From Jejuia sp. UBA6058 (GTDB lineage: Bacteria; Bacteroidota; Bacteroidia; Flavobacteriales; Flavobacteriaceae): a DNA stretch of 64,000 nt. Numbering within the stretch: the first letter of the stretch is position 1; every line of letters begins with the position of its first letter. The stretch lies in contig DIYI01000012.1 in NCBI GenBank assembly GCA_002428965.1, forward strand, positions 124,001 through 188,000. The letters run 5' to 3'. A model generated the notes under the pieces. That model was not told the origin of the DNA, searched no databases, and saw nothing but the letters and a program-made list of their open reading frames with translations. A program made the position numbers and the translations under genes. Below, in pieces: positions 43,487-51,944 of the stretch.

Positions 43487-46318
43487 TCAAAATTCAAAGG
43501 TTAAATCCATCACAATGGGGTCATCATCATTACCGAAATAGTGCTCCATATTTCCTTGTGGCCCCATACTTTCTGATTTTTGAAACTTTGTTCCAATTCC
43601 AGGTACATTCATCACAAAAGAAATATCACCCTCTGGAAATATTGGATGTGTTTTTCCTTTTTTGTTTTGTTTTGGTTCTTGTGGTGTTAACATTCTGAAA
43701 TAGGTGTGTGGTGTTCTGCAATATACCGTGAATCCGTTGTTATGATTCCCCTTAACTTTTGACCAGTATAAACTTGAAAAGAATCCTTTAAACTCTGGAT
43801 ACACAAATTGGTCTTCACCTGCTTCTCCTGTTACCGTATTGTTATAATCATTCTCCCAAACTTGGAAGCGGGTTCCTTTCATTCTGTTTCTCCAAACGCG
43901 GTACGGGCCATCTCCCAACCATTTCATTCCGGCTACTTCTTCTTCTGGAAATGAAAATGTGATTCCCCTAAAACCTTTTAAATTTCTATAACCCTTGAAT
44001 TCAACACGTAAGTCTAATAATCCATCTGGATGTATAGTCCATTTAATAATATCTGAAGCGTATTCTTTTACCGTTGACCAACCAGGTGACTTATCGGTCT
44101 TTTCAAAAACTGTTAATATTTCAACTTTATCATCTAAAGTGTTTACTGAAACAGACTCAATTTTGGTTTTATGGTTCAGGATGATTGGACCATCTTTAAG
44201 GGGAATAATTTGATTGCCTTTCTTAACTTCCAACAGCGTGCCTGTTTCCTTAGAGAACACATAAGACAAACCATTCGATACGACTGTAACTTTCTTGTCT
44301 TTAGTTTCAGTTTTTATAGTCCCTCCTTTTGAATAAATTACTAAAGGTAAGCTTACCGCTTTTGGAGTAGACACAGGATAAGACCATGTAAAAATTTCTT
44401 TTCCGTAAACATCAACAGCGGTGAGATGTAAAGCATCTGCTGATTTCCAATCTGATGGTTTTTCAACATTGAACTTTCCTTTACTACCTGGAGATAATGC
44501 TGGCAATTCAACCTTCGTTTCTGAAATCACTTTGCTCAATCCACCTTCTGGACCCGAAAATTTCAACCATTTAGCCGACATTGAAATTTGATTTAAATTG
44601 GTATAGTGATAACGATTTTCTACTCTGAAAATGCCATTAAAATCATTCCTAATAAATCTATTTTCAATATAAATTGGCGACCAAACTTCTTTGATTGTGA
44701 AGTAACTTGCTTCCTTCTCTAAATATGGCCCCACGATACCATCATTGGCCTTATTACCCTGTAAATCAATTTCATTATTTCTGTCTGTTCTTTCTATTCC
44801 TTCATCTGCAAAATCCCAGAGGAAGCCACCTGCGCTTAAAGGGAGGTTCCACATTCTTAACCAATAGTCATCTAATCCAGCACCATGACCACCATCATAT
44901 ACACCGTGCAGGAATTCCGTTGGAAATAAGATTTTGTCTTTGGTATAGGAATCATTAACCAAGGAATGGTAATGACTATAATGAATGGTATTGGTTTTTT
45001 TGTAAATACTCCAAGGGTGAATCACCTCGCGGTTTTGAATATCCCATTTAGCGAAATCAACATCTACCTCCGGGTTCCAACCTTGCTCATTCCCATTACC
45101 CCACATGAGTATAGAAGGATGATTAACATCACGAACAACCGTTTCTTTAACTATTTTTCTTGCCACCTTAGTATCTAGCATAGGATTATGCCAAGTACAA
45201 ATTTCATCAAGAACAAATAACCCTAAAGAATCACAAACATCTAAAAAATGAACGTCAGGTGGGTAATGCGACATTCTAACCGCATTCATGTTCATATCTT
45301 TCATCAATTGAACATGCTCAATACTAATGTCTTTAGATGTTGTTCTTCCTGATGAGGGGTGAAAGGCATGCCTATTAACCCCTTTGAATTTTATACGTTC
45401 TCCGTTTACATAAACACCATCTCCTTCAAGGACTTCAACGGTTCGGAAACCGATGCGTTCTTCTATCTGGTGCAGAACTTTATTGTTTTTACCTAATAAA
45501 GAAATTTGAAGTTTATACAGATTTGGAAACTCTGGATTCCATGTTTTTACATTTTCGGCTTTTCCAGTAACTCTCCATTTGCCACTTTCCTTGGCTACAG
45601 CAACAGTGATATTTTGAATTTTATTTCCCTCTAAATCAAAGAGGTCAAATGTAACAGCATCAGTTTTTTTCGAATCTACAAATACATCGGCCGTTATTTG
45701 TCCATCTGCTTTAGCATCAATTGCAACTCTATCAATTTTATCTTTTGGTGTAACGCTCAAATACACAGGACGATAAACACCTCCAAACACCCAGAAATCT
45801 GCTCCTCTTTCTGCATGATTTATAGATTCATTGGCTGACATTTTATTCACTTTAACTTCCAGTAAATTGTCAACTCCATATTTCAACAACTTTGTAATAT
45901 CATACTTAAACTCATAGAAAGCTCCTTGGTGAATAGGGCCTGCCAACCTACCATTTATTTTCACCTTAGCATCTGTCATCACACCTTCAAAGACAATTTT
46001 AATGTTTTTGTTTTTCCAGTCTTTTGGAACATTAAATCTGTACTTGTATAATCCGTGTTCCGAAGACAAACCTAAAGCATTCATTCCAGAACCATAATCA
46101 TAAGTACCAAAGCCTTTTTGCTCCCAACATGAGGGTACGCCAATTTTAGCCCATTTCCCACTTTGCCTTCCGTCCGAACAAAAGAAGTCCCATTCCACTA
46201 AGTTATCCTTATCTGTTCCTGATAGGTAATGTTTTTCCGTTTTTGAAGCTCCTTGAGCAGCACACCAATGCTGGGTTAAAACCACTAGGGCAATTAAAAA
46301 TAGTTTAATGTTTTGCAT
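43487..46318 (-). CDS. GH2 family beta-galactosidase-like enzyme (paralog B)
   Basis: This 943-residue protein has signal MQNIKLFLIALVVLTQHWCA. It has the same domain order as paralog A. The acid/base is Glu411 in GNGNEQGWNPEV, with Gln where A has Ser, and the nucleophile is Glu468 in ILFPTEFLHGVYDGGHG. The two keep almost identical stretches such as MNMNAVRMSHYPPDVHFLD and VIHPW but differ in the loops (MNALGLSSEHGLYKYRFN here, KVGKSYFKEHGLYKHKFQ in A), which suggests a shift in substrate or linkage. It is only 8 bp downstream of uxaC and co-transcribed with it. Confidence 0.92.
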   Translation of the reverse strand: MQNIKLFLIALVVLTQHWCAAQGASKTEKHYLSGTDKDNLVEWDFFCSDGRQSGKWAKIGVPSCWEQKGFGTYDYGSGMNALGLSSEHGLYKYRFNVPKDWKNKNIKIVFEGVMTDAKVKINGRLAGPIHQGAFYEFKYDITKLLKYGVDNLLEVKVNKMSANESINHAERGADFWVFGGVYRPVYLSVTPKDKIDRVAIDAKADGQITADVFVDSKKTDAVTFDLFDLEGNKIQNITVAVAKESGKWRVTGKAENVKTWNPEFPNLYKLQISLLGKNNKVLHQIEERIGFRTVEVLEGDGVYVNGERIKFKGVNRHAFHPSSGRTTSKDISIEHVQLMKDMNMNAVRMSHYPPDVHFLDVCDSLGLFVLDEICTWHNPMLDTKVARKIVKETVVRDVNHPSILMWGNGNEQGWNPEVDVDFAKWDIQNREVIHPWSIYKKTNTIHYSHYHSLVNDSYTKDKILFPTEFLHGVYDGGHGAGLDDYWLRMWNLPLSAGGFLWDFADEGIERTDRNNEIDLQGNKANDGIVGPYLEKEASYFTIKEVWSPIYIENRFIRNDFNGIFRVENRYHYTNLNQISMSAKWLKFSGPEGGLSKVISETKVELPALSPGSKGKFNVEKPSDWKSADALHLTAVDVYGKEIFTWSYPVSTPKAVSLPLVIYSKGGTIKTETKDKKVTVVSNGLSYVFSKETGTLLEVKKGNQIIPLKDGPIILNHKTKIESVSVNTLDDKVEILTVFEKTDKSPGWSTVKEYASDIIKWTIHPDGLLDLRVEFKGYRNLKGFRGITFSFPEEEVAGMKWLGDGPYRVWRNRMKGTRFQVWENDYNNTVTGEAGEDQFVYPEFKGFFSSLYWSKVKGNHNNGFTVYCRTPHTYFRMLTPQEPKQNKKGKTHPIFPEGDISFVMNVPGIGTKFQKSESMGPQGNMEHYFGNDDDPIVMDLTFEF

Positions 46319-46326
46319 CTTATAGT

Positions 46327-47730
46327 TTAGTTGAAGTTGAAATATTTTTTGGCATTGTTATAACAAATATTCTCTACCATGCTACCTAGTAAATCCATAT
46401 CATGATTTATCAATCCGTTTTCTACATCATTACCCAGTAGGTTACACAATATCCTCCTGAAATACTCATGCCTAGGATAAGATAAGAAACTTCTGGAATC
46501 TGTAAGCATTCCTACAAATCGACTCAATAACCCCATATTAGATAAGGCATTCATTTGAGCTTCCATTCCAGTTTTTTGATCTAAAAACCACCAACCAGAA
46601 CCAAATTGAATTTTTCCAGGTACACTTCCATCTTGAAAATTACCAATCATAGTAGCCACCACATCATTTTGAGCCGGATTCAAGTTATAGATTATGGTCT
46701 TAGCCAATTTATCTTCGCCATCCAAACGATTTAAAAATTTAGACATGGCCCCTGCACTATTTAAATCATGAATAGAATCAAAGCCAGTATCAGGTCCTAA
46801 TTTAGATAATAGCCTTCTATTATTGTTTCTAATGGCTCCATAATGAAATTGTTGTGTCCAACCCTTTTTGTGATCCATAACACCAAATTTATACATCATA
46901 CCAGATTGAAACGTTCTTATCTCTTGGGCTGATAAGTCTTGGCCTGAACGTACTTTGAAAAAAATTGTTTTTATATCCTCCTCGGTATAATCTTCAGCAT
47001 AGAACTCTTCAATACCATGGTCCGATAACCTACAACCCATTTCATGGAAAAAATCATGACGTTTATTCAAGGCTTCGAATAAATCATCTATTGTATTTAT
47101 TATAACCCCGGAAACCTCAGACAATTGGTCTAGATAATCGTTATAATGTTCTGCATTTTCAACAGCCATGGCTTTATCCGGTCTCCAAGTTGGCAAAACG
47201 GTTGTCTTACAATCACTTTCCGTAATTTGTTTATGGTACTCCAAACTATCAACTGGGTCATCTGTTGTACAAACCAATTCTACCTTCATCATTTCCATCA
47301 ACCCTTGTGCGGTATAGTCTTGTGTTTGTAATTTTTCATTGGCTAAATCCCATACTTCTTTGGCGGTCTTCTCATTTAATATACCATCATATCCAAAAAA
47401 AGATATCAGTTCCATGTGTGTCCAATGGTATAATGGATTTCTTAAAGTATAAGGCACTGTCTTTGCCCATTCAAAAAACTTTTCCCAATCTGAAGCATCA
47501 CCAGTAATATATTTCTCATCAACGCCATTGGTCCTCATAGCTCTCCATTTGTAGTGGTCGCCATAGAGCCAAATCTGAGTTAGGTTTTCAAAGTTTTTGT
47601 TTTCCGCGATTTGCTTTGGGTCTAAATGACAGTGATAATCAATAATTGGCATTTTTGATGCCTTTTTATGGTAGAGTTTTTTAGCGGTTTTAGTTTCAAG
47701 TAGAAAATGTTTACCTAAAAATGTTTTCAT
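46327..47730 (-). CDS. uxaC: Glucuronate isomerase
   Basis: This 467-residue cytosolic enzyme converts D-glucuronate to D-fructuronate (and galacturonate to tagaturonate), the first step of hexuronate catabolism. It has the amidohydrolase-fold metal motif PIIDYHCHLDPKQIAEN. Length and features such as ARNNNRR-like GAIRNNNRRLLSKLGPDTGF and SYPRHEYFRRILCNLLGNDV match UxaC. It is the first gene of the cluster, next to the divergent regulator, and implies the substrate contains uronic acid, although no uronate lyase or GH88/GH105 was seen. Confidence 0.97.
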   Translation of the reverse strand: MKTFLGKHFLLETKTAKKLYHKKASKMPIIDYHCHLDPKQIAENKNFENLTQIWLYGDHYKWRAMRTNGVDEKYITGDASDWEKFFEWAKTVPYTLRNPLYHWTHMELISFFGYDGILNEKTAKEVWDLANEKLQTQDYTAQGLMEMMKVELVCTTDDPVDSLEYHKQITESDCKTTVLPTWRPDKAMAVENAEHYNDYLDQLSEVSGVIINTIDDLFEALNKRHDFFHEMGCRLSDHGIEEFYAEDYTEEDIKTIFFKVRSGQDLSAQEIRTFQSGMMYKFGVMDHKKGWTQQFHYGAIRNNNRRLLSKLGPDTGFDSIHDLNSAGAMSKFLNRLDGEDKLAKTIIYNLNPAQNDVVATMIGNFQDGSVPGKIQFGSGWWFLDQKTGMEAQMNALSNMGLLSRFVGMLTDSRSFLSYPRHEYFRRILCNLLGNDVENGLINHDMDLLGSMVENICYNNAKKYFNFN

Positions 47731-47802
47731 TTAATTTAGTTTGGTTTTTTACGAGTAGAACTTTAATTCTATTGAGATAGTTGAAGCGCATATAAATTTA
47801 TT

Positions 47803-47865
47803 GCGTAAGCATGATTTTATTAACTTTAACGCATGCTTAACGGTAGCTATAACGGTTAACGTTAA
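47803..47865. promoter_or_regulatory. Operator-like repeats between uxaC and the regulator gene
   Basis: An inverted pair TAAGCATG (47806-47813) and CATGCTTA (47832-47839) is followed by TAACG at 47827, 47838, 47850 and 47857, spaced 11, 12 and 7 bp. This is repeated at about one helical turn and lies between divergent genes, so it is likely the binding site of the membrane-anchored regulator or another DNA-binding protein. Confidence 0.5.
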
Positions 47866-47900
47866 ATATCAAAAAATTGATTTTCAATTATTTAAATAAA

Positions 47901-49049
47901 ATGAAGATTTCGGAATCTGAAAAAAGAGAGATTGTCTCAAAACTAAAAAACAGTGACACTTTTAAGAATGCACCAACCAGTATCGCTTTACTTCAGTATT
48001 TGTTCAATGCTTCTTCTAAAGGCATTCGACTTAAAGAGAGTATTATTGATATTGAATTTTTTAAAAGTAGCAACGCGCTAGATAAAACCAACCCTAGAGT
48101 ACGGGTTAATGTCCATAACCTTAGAAAGAAAATATCTAAATTTTACGAAACTGAGGGAAAAGATGATTTGTGGCGACTGAGAATTGAAAAAGGCCAGTAC
48201 CAAGTAAGCTTCTATAAAAGTGACATCAATCAACCTTTCCTGAAAAAACTAAATTGGTCTCAACTCATACCTTATATACTCTTAATAGTTTCACTAATTT
48301 CTATCATCACATTAAGTCTCCCAAAATCTAAGCCAGGTTTATGGAAACCTTTTCTTTCCAAAGCCAAACTAACCAACTTTTACATAGGTGATCATTTCGG
48401 TATTGCTGGTCAAACAATTACAAAAAACGCAGGTTGGACTCGTGATTTTTCTATCAATAGCTTTGAAGATTTTTATAATTTTCTTGAAGAGAATCCTAAA
48501 TTTAAAGATAGTTTAAAACCCTCTCAATACTCTTACTCCACAAGGATGGCTGCTATAACTACTCAAAAAATTCAAAGTTTTTTTCAACACTACAATACCT
48601 CTTTTAAATTGCGATTTTCTACCCAAACCTCAACTTCAGAAATAAAGGAAGGTAATGCCATTTATGCGGGGCCAACGAAGAACAATAATCAATTTTTAAA
48701 TTTCTTTAATCAAGCAAATCCATACTTTGAAATCTCCGATACTCAATTAAAATTACTGAATTACCCATCATTAAAAGATAGAGTTTTTAACCTAAACACT
48801 TATGATTTTACCAAGGAATATGCTGTGGTCTCAAAATACAAAAGCGGAGACACTGAACATTTTGTTTTCTTTTCTCAACATGACATAGGTGTGAGTGCTA
48901 CAGTAGAATATTTTACAAATACCGATAGCCTTAGAAGCTTTGGTAAAACATATTTAAAAAACAAATCTAATTTTACTGCCATATTTGAAGCACAGGGACA
49001 GGACAGAACAAATATCAGCCTAAAACTAATACAAGTAGTACCGTTTTAG
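47901..49049 (+). CDS. Membrane-anchored winged-helix transcriptional regulator (ToxR/CadC-like layout)
   Basis: This 382-residue protein starts at ATG 47901; an earlier TTG start at 47877 is rejected as it lies beside the operator-like repeats. Residues 5-105 form a winged-helix DNA-binding domain like that at the start of the TolB-type/adenylate-cyclase family: PRVRVNVHNLRKKISKFYET then LRIEKGQYQVSF. A single membrane helix (about 122-141) follows and then a periplasmic part of about 240 residues with no recognised domain (LTNFYIGDHFGIAGQTIT near its start). The layout allows direct signal passage from periplasm to DNA, as in ToxR or CadC. Its position beside the operon suggests it senses a sugar, but this is inferred. 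It ends 1 bp from the nadB stop. Confidence 0.8.
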   Translation: MKISESEKREIVSKLKNSDTFKNAPTSIALLQYLFNASSKGIRLKESIIDIEFFKSSNALDKTNPRVRVNVHNLRKKISKFYETEGKDDLWRLRIEKGQYQVSFYKSDINQPFLKKLNWSQLIPYILLIVSLISIITLSLPKSKPGLWKPFLSKAKLTNFYIGDHFGIAGQTITKNAGWTRDFSINSFEDFYNFLEENPKFKDSLKPSQYSYSTRMAAITTQKIQSFFQHYNTSFKLRFSTQTSTSEIKEGNAIYAGPTKNNNQFLNFFNQANPYFEISDTQLKLLNYPSLKDRVFNLNTYDFTKEYAVVSKYKSGDTEHFVFFSQHDIGVSATVEYFTNTDSLRSFGKTYLKNKSNFTAIFEAQGQDRTNISLKLIQVVPF

Positions 49050-49050
49050 A

Positions 49051-50619
49051 TTAACCTACAACAACTTCAATATTATCACTATTAAAATAACCTCCTCTAT
49101 TTTCTTTTCTATCCAAGGACTGTTGAATTATTAAGTGCGCAACGTTAACCATATTTCGTAACTCACAAAGTGCTGTTGTTACTTTAGATTCACGATATAA
49201 ATCTTCCACTTCTTGATAGATTACATCCAAACGCTTAATAGCCTTTTTCAAACGTCTGTTATTCCTAACAATTCCGACATAATCTCTCATAAGTGCCTGA
49301 AGTTCTCTTAAGTTATGCTGAATTAATATATGTTCTTCAGTAATTACGGTGCCATCATCATTCCACTTCGGAATGTCAAACTTGATTTCAGGTAGATCAT
49401 TTTTACAATGGTACTTATAAATATTATGTGCATAAACCAAAGCTTCTAACAACGAATTAGACGCCAAACGATTTGCTCCATGAAGTCCAGTTCTAGAACA
49501 TTCCCCACAGGCAAAAAGATTCTTAATTGTGGTTTTTCCCTTTTTATTTACTTTGATGCCACCACACAGATAATGTGATGCTGGCACAACTGGAATCCAA
49601 TCTTTCTCAATATCAATATGACGGTTGAAGCACTCCTTATAAATATTTGGAAAATGCACTTTGAAATCTTTTAAGCTGAGATGTGTGCAATCCAAATATA
49701 CATGGGGCTCACCAGACTTCTTCAACTCGCTATCAATACTCTGAGATACAATATCTCTAGATGCTAATTCGGCACGCTCATCATAATCTGGCATAAAACG
49801 ATGTCCCTTTATATTTCTAAGATAAGCACCAAACCCGCGTACCGCTTCCGAAATTAAAAAAGAGGACCCCGCTTCTACATCATATAAAGCTGTTGGATGA
49901 AATTGCACAAATTCCATATCTTTTATACGCGCCTTGGCTCTATAGGCCATTGCTATCCCATCGCCAGTGGCAATTGCAGGATTTGTGGTATGACCGTAAA
50001 CCTTACCAACACCTCCAGTGGCCAGCAAAGTACTATCTGCTTTTATTCTAAAAACATAGCCTGTTTTTTGGTTTAGAACGTAAGCACCATAACACGTTTC
50101 GGGCTTTACATTTTCGTCTGTAATATGATGATCTGTGATCAAATCAATAGCAAAATGATAAGGTAGTATTTCGATATTTTCCAATTGATGCACCCGTTTT
50201 AATAGTGCGCGTTCGATTTCAAATCCCGTAACATCTTTGTGATGAATAATCCTGTATTCTGAATGCCCTCCTTCTTTTCCTAAACTAAAAGCACCACTGG
50301 AATCTTTATCAAAATTTGCACCCCAAAGCAGCAGTTCCTCCAAACGCTCAGGACCTTCCTTTACTACCATTTTAACCACTTCCTCATTACAAAGCCCGTC
50401 GCCCGCTCTTAAGGTGTCTTTAATATGTTTTTTAAATGAATCTTGATCTTGATCTGAAACTACCGCCACCCCTCCTTGGGCATATTTGGTGTTAGATTCG
50501 TCTTCACTATCCTTTGTTACAATTACAACCTTTCTTTCAGGAAATTTCTCAGCAATTTTAACTGCAAAGGTTAAGCCCGCTATACCCGAACCAATTACCA
50601 AATAATTAGTAACAATCAT
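49051..50619 (-). CDS. nadB: L-aspartate oxidase
   Basis: This 522-residue FAD enzyme oxidises aspartate to iminoaspartate, the first step of de novo NAD synthesis. The Rossmann motif is YLVIGSGIAGLTFAVKIAEK; the substrate-site loop NTKYAQGGVAVVSDQDQDS and GLHGANRLASNSLLEALVYA are typical. A helical C-terminal domain follows. It is 3 bp downstream of nadA, whose product condenses iminoaspartate with dihydroxyacetone phosphate. The nadC gene is not in the window. Convergent with the regulator gene, with no terminator seen between. Confidence 0.97.
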   Translation of the reverse strand: MIVTNYLVIGSGIAGLTFAVKIAEKFPERKVVIVTKDSEDESNTKYAQGGVAVVSDQDQDSFKKHIKDTLRAGDGLCNEEVVKMVVKEGPERLEELLLWGANFDKDSSGAFSLGKEGGHSEYRIIHHKDVTGFEIERALLKRVHQLENIEILPYHFAIDLITDHHITDENVKPETCYGAYVLNQKTGYVFRIKADSTLLATGGVGKVYGHTTNPAIATGDGIAMAYRAKARIKDMEFVQFHPTALYDVEAGSSFLISEAVRGFGAYLRNIKGHRFMPDYDERAELASRDIVSQSIDSELKKSGEPHVYLDCTHLSLKDFKVHFPNIYKECFNRHIDIEKDWIPVVPASHYLCGGIKVNKKGKTTIKNLFACGECSRTGLHGANRLASNSLLEALVYAHNIYKYHCKNDLPEIKFDIPKWNDDGTVITEEHILIQHNLRELQALMRDYVGIVRNNRRLKKAIKRLDVIYQEVEDLYRESKVTTALCELRNMVNVAHLIIQQSLDRKENRGGYFNSDNIEVVVG

Positions 50620-50622
50620 AAC

Positions 50623-51549
50623 TTATTTTGAAAGCTCCAACATGCGCTCAATAGGCAATAAAGCACGTTCAATAATATCCGGATTTACATCTATTTGTGG
50701 CGCCTCATTCAGCATGCAATCATATAGTTTTTGCATAGTGTTCATTTTCATAAAATGGCACTCACTACAAGCACAAGTATTATCTTCTTTTGCAGGTGCA
50801 GGAATAAGTTCTGTATTTGGCATTTCCTGTTGCATTTTATGTAAAATTCCCGCTTCGGTAGCTACAATAAACTTTTGATCTTGGTTCTCCTTAACGTAAT
50901 TAATCATTCCAGAAGTAGAGCCAATATAAGTTGCCGTGTTTAATATATGAGTTTCTGATTCTGGATGTGCGATTATTTTATAATCGGGATACTCTTGATG
51001 CAGGGCAATTAACTTATCCATTGAAAATGCTTCGTGAACCACGCAGCTACCGTCCCAGAGTAACATGTCACGACCAGTTTCGTTAATAATATAACGTCCT
51101 AAATTTTTATCTGGAGCAAAAATTATAGGTGTTTCTTTCGGAATTGACTGAACTATTTTTAATGCATTTGACGATGTACAAACAATGTCACTCAGGGCTT
51201 TAATTTCTGCGGAACAATTTACGTATGTTATCACCACATGATTTGGATGGGCTTTGATGAATTTTTCGAAAGCCTCCGGTGGACAAGAATCTGCTAAAGA
51301 ACAACCCGCATTTAAATCAGGCAAAACAACCGTTTTTGACGGGTTTAAAATTTTGGCTGTTTCCGCCATAAAATGCACCCCCGCAAATACAATCATATCT
51401 GCATCTGTTTCTGCAGCCTTTTGAGATAAACCTAAACTATCTCCTACATAATCAGCTATATCCTGAATTTCGGCAACCTGATAATAATGCGCTAAAATTA
51501 CAGCGTTCTTCTCTTTTTTTAAACGGTTTATTTCTTTAACTAAGTCCAT
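50623..51549 (-). CDS. nadA: Quinolinate synthase
   Basis: This 308-residue 4Fe-4S enzyme makes quinolinate from iminoaspartate and dihydroxyacetone phosphate. The cluster cysteines are visible in VLPDLNAGCSLADSCPPEAF, VITYVNCSAEIKALSDIVC and DNTCACSECHFMKMN. The N-terminal KNAVILAHYYQVAEIQDIAD is a hallmark of the family. It is the first gene of a nadA-nadB operon. Confidence 0.97.
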   Translation of the reverse strand: MDLVKEINRLKKEKNAVILAHYYQVAEIQDIADYVGDSLGLSQKAAETDADMIVFAGVHFMAETAKILNPSKTVVLPDLNAGCSLADSCPPEAFEKFIKAHPNHVVITYVNCSAEIKALSDIVCTSSNALKIVQSIPKETPIIFAPDKNLGRYIINETGRDMLLWDGSCVVHEAFSMDKLIALHQEYPDYKIIAHPESETHILNTATYIGSTSGMINYVKENQDQKFIVATEAGILHKMQQEMPNTELIPAPAKEDNTCACSECHFMKMNTMQKLYDCMLNEAPQIDVNPDIIERALLPIERMLELSK

Positions 51550-51767
51550 TTTAAGATTTCAAACATTTAGTTTTGTCTAACTCATATAAGCGAAAAAGCA
51601 CTATACTTTATGCAAATATCTTAATAAAATAGATTGTTTATCTTCTATTGGCCCTAAAAGTAAAAATGAATAAAATACCCTTAAAGATTTATTAAAATCG
51701 TTAAGTTATTGTTAACCAAACTGAACCAAATTTGATAAAACTCAAATTGCAAAATCTTCTAAAAAAA

Positions 51768-51800
51768 TTCTAATGCTATTTAATAACACTTCTATTAGAA
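51768..51800. other. Inverted repeat in the 395-bp gap between nadA and ppc
   Basis: TTCTAAT (51768-51774) and ATTAGAA (51794-51800) are 19 bp apart. The gap at 51550-51944 otherwise holds only AT-rich sequence with no open frame or clear terminator. The inverted repeat may be an operator but could be chance in such AT-rich DNA. Confidence 0.3.
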
Positions 51801-51944
51801 AGATAGAGGCTAGCACAGTTTTTTATTTAAATATTCCTAACCAACGATAGTAAAAAGAAAATTATTGGTAAAACTATTTTTTAAACAGGCTATTTCCGTA
51901 AACCTTTAGTATTTTTATGCTTCAATTTTTCTTAACGCTGAATT

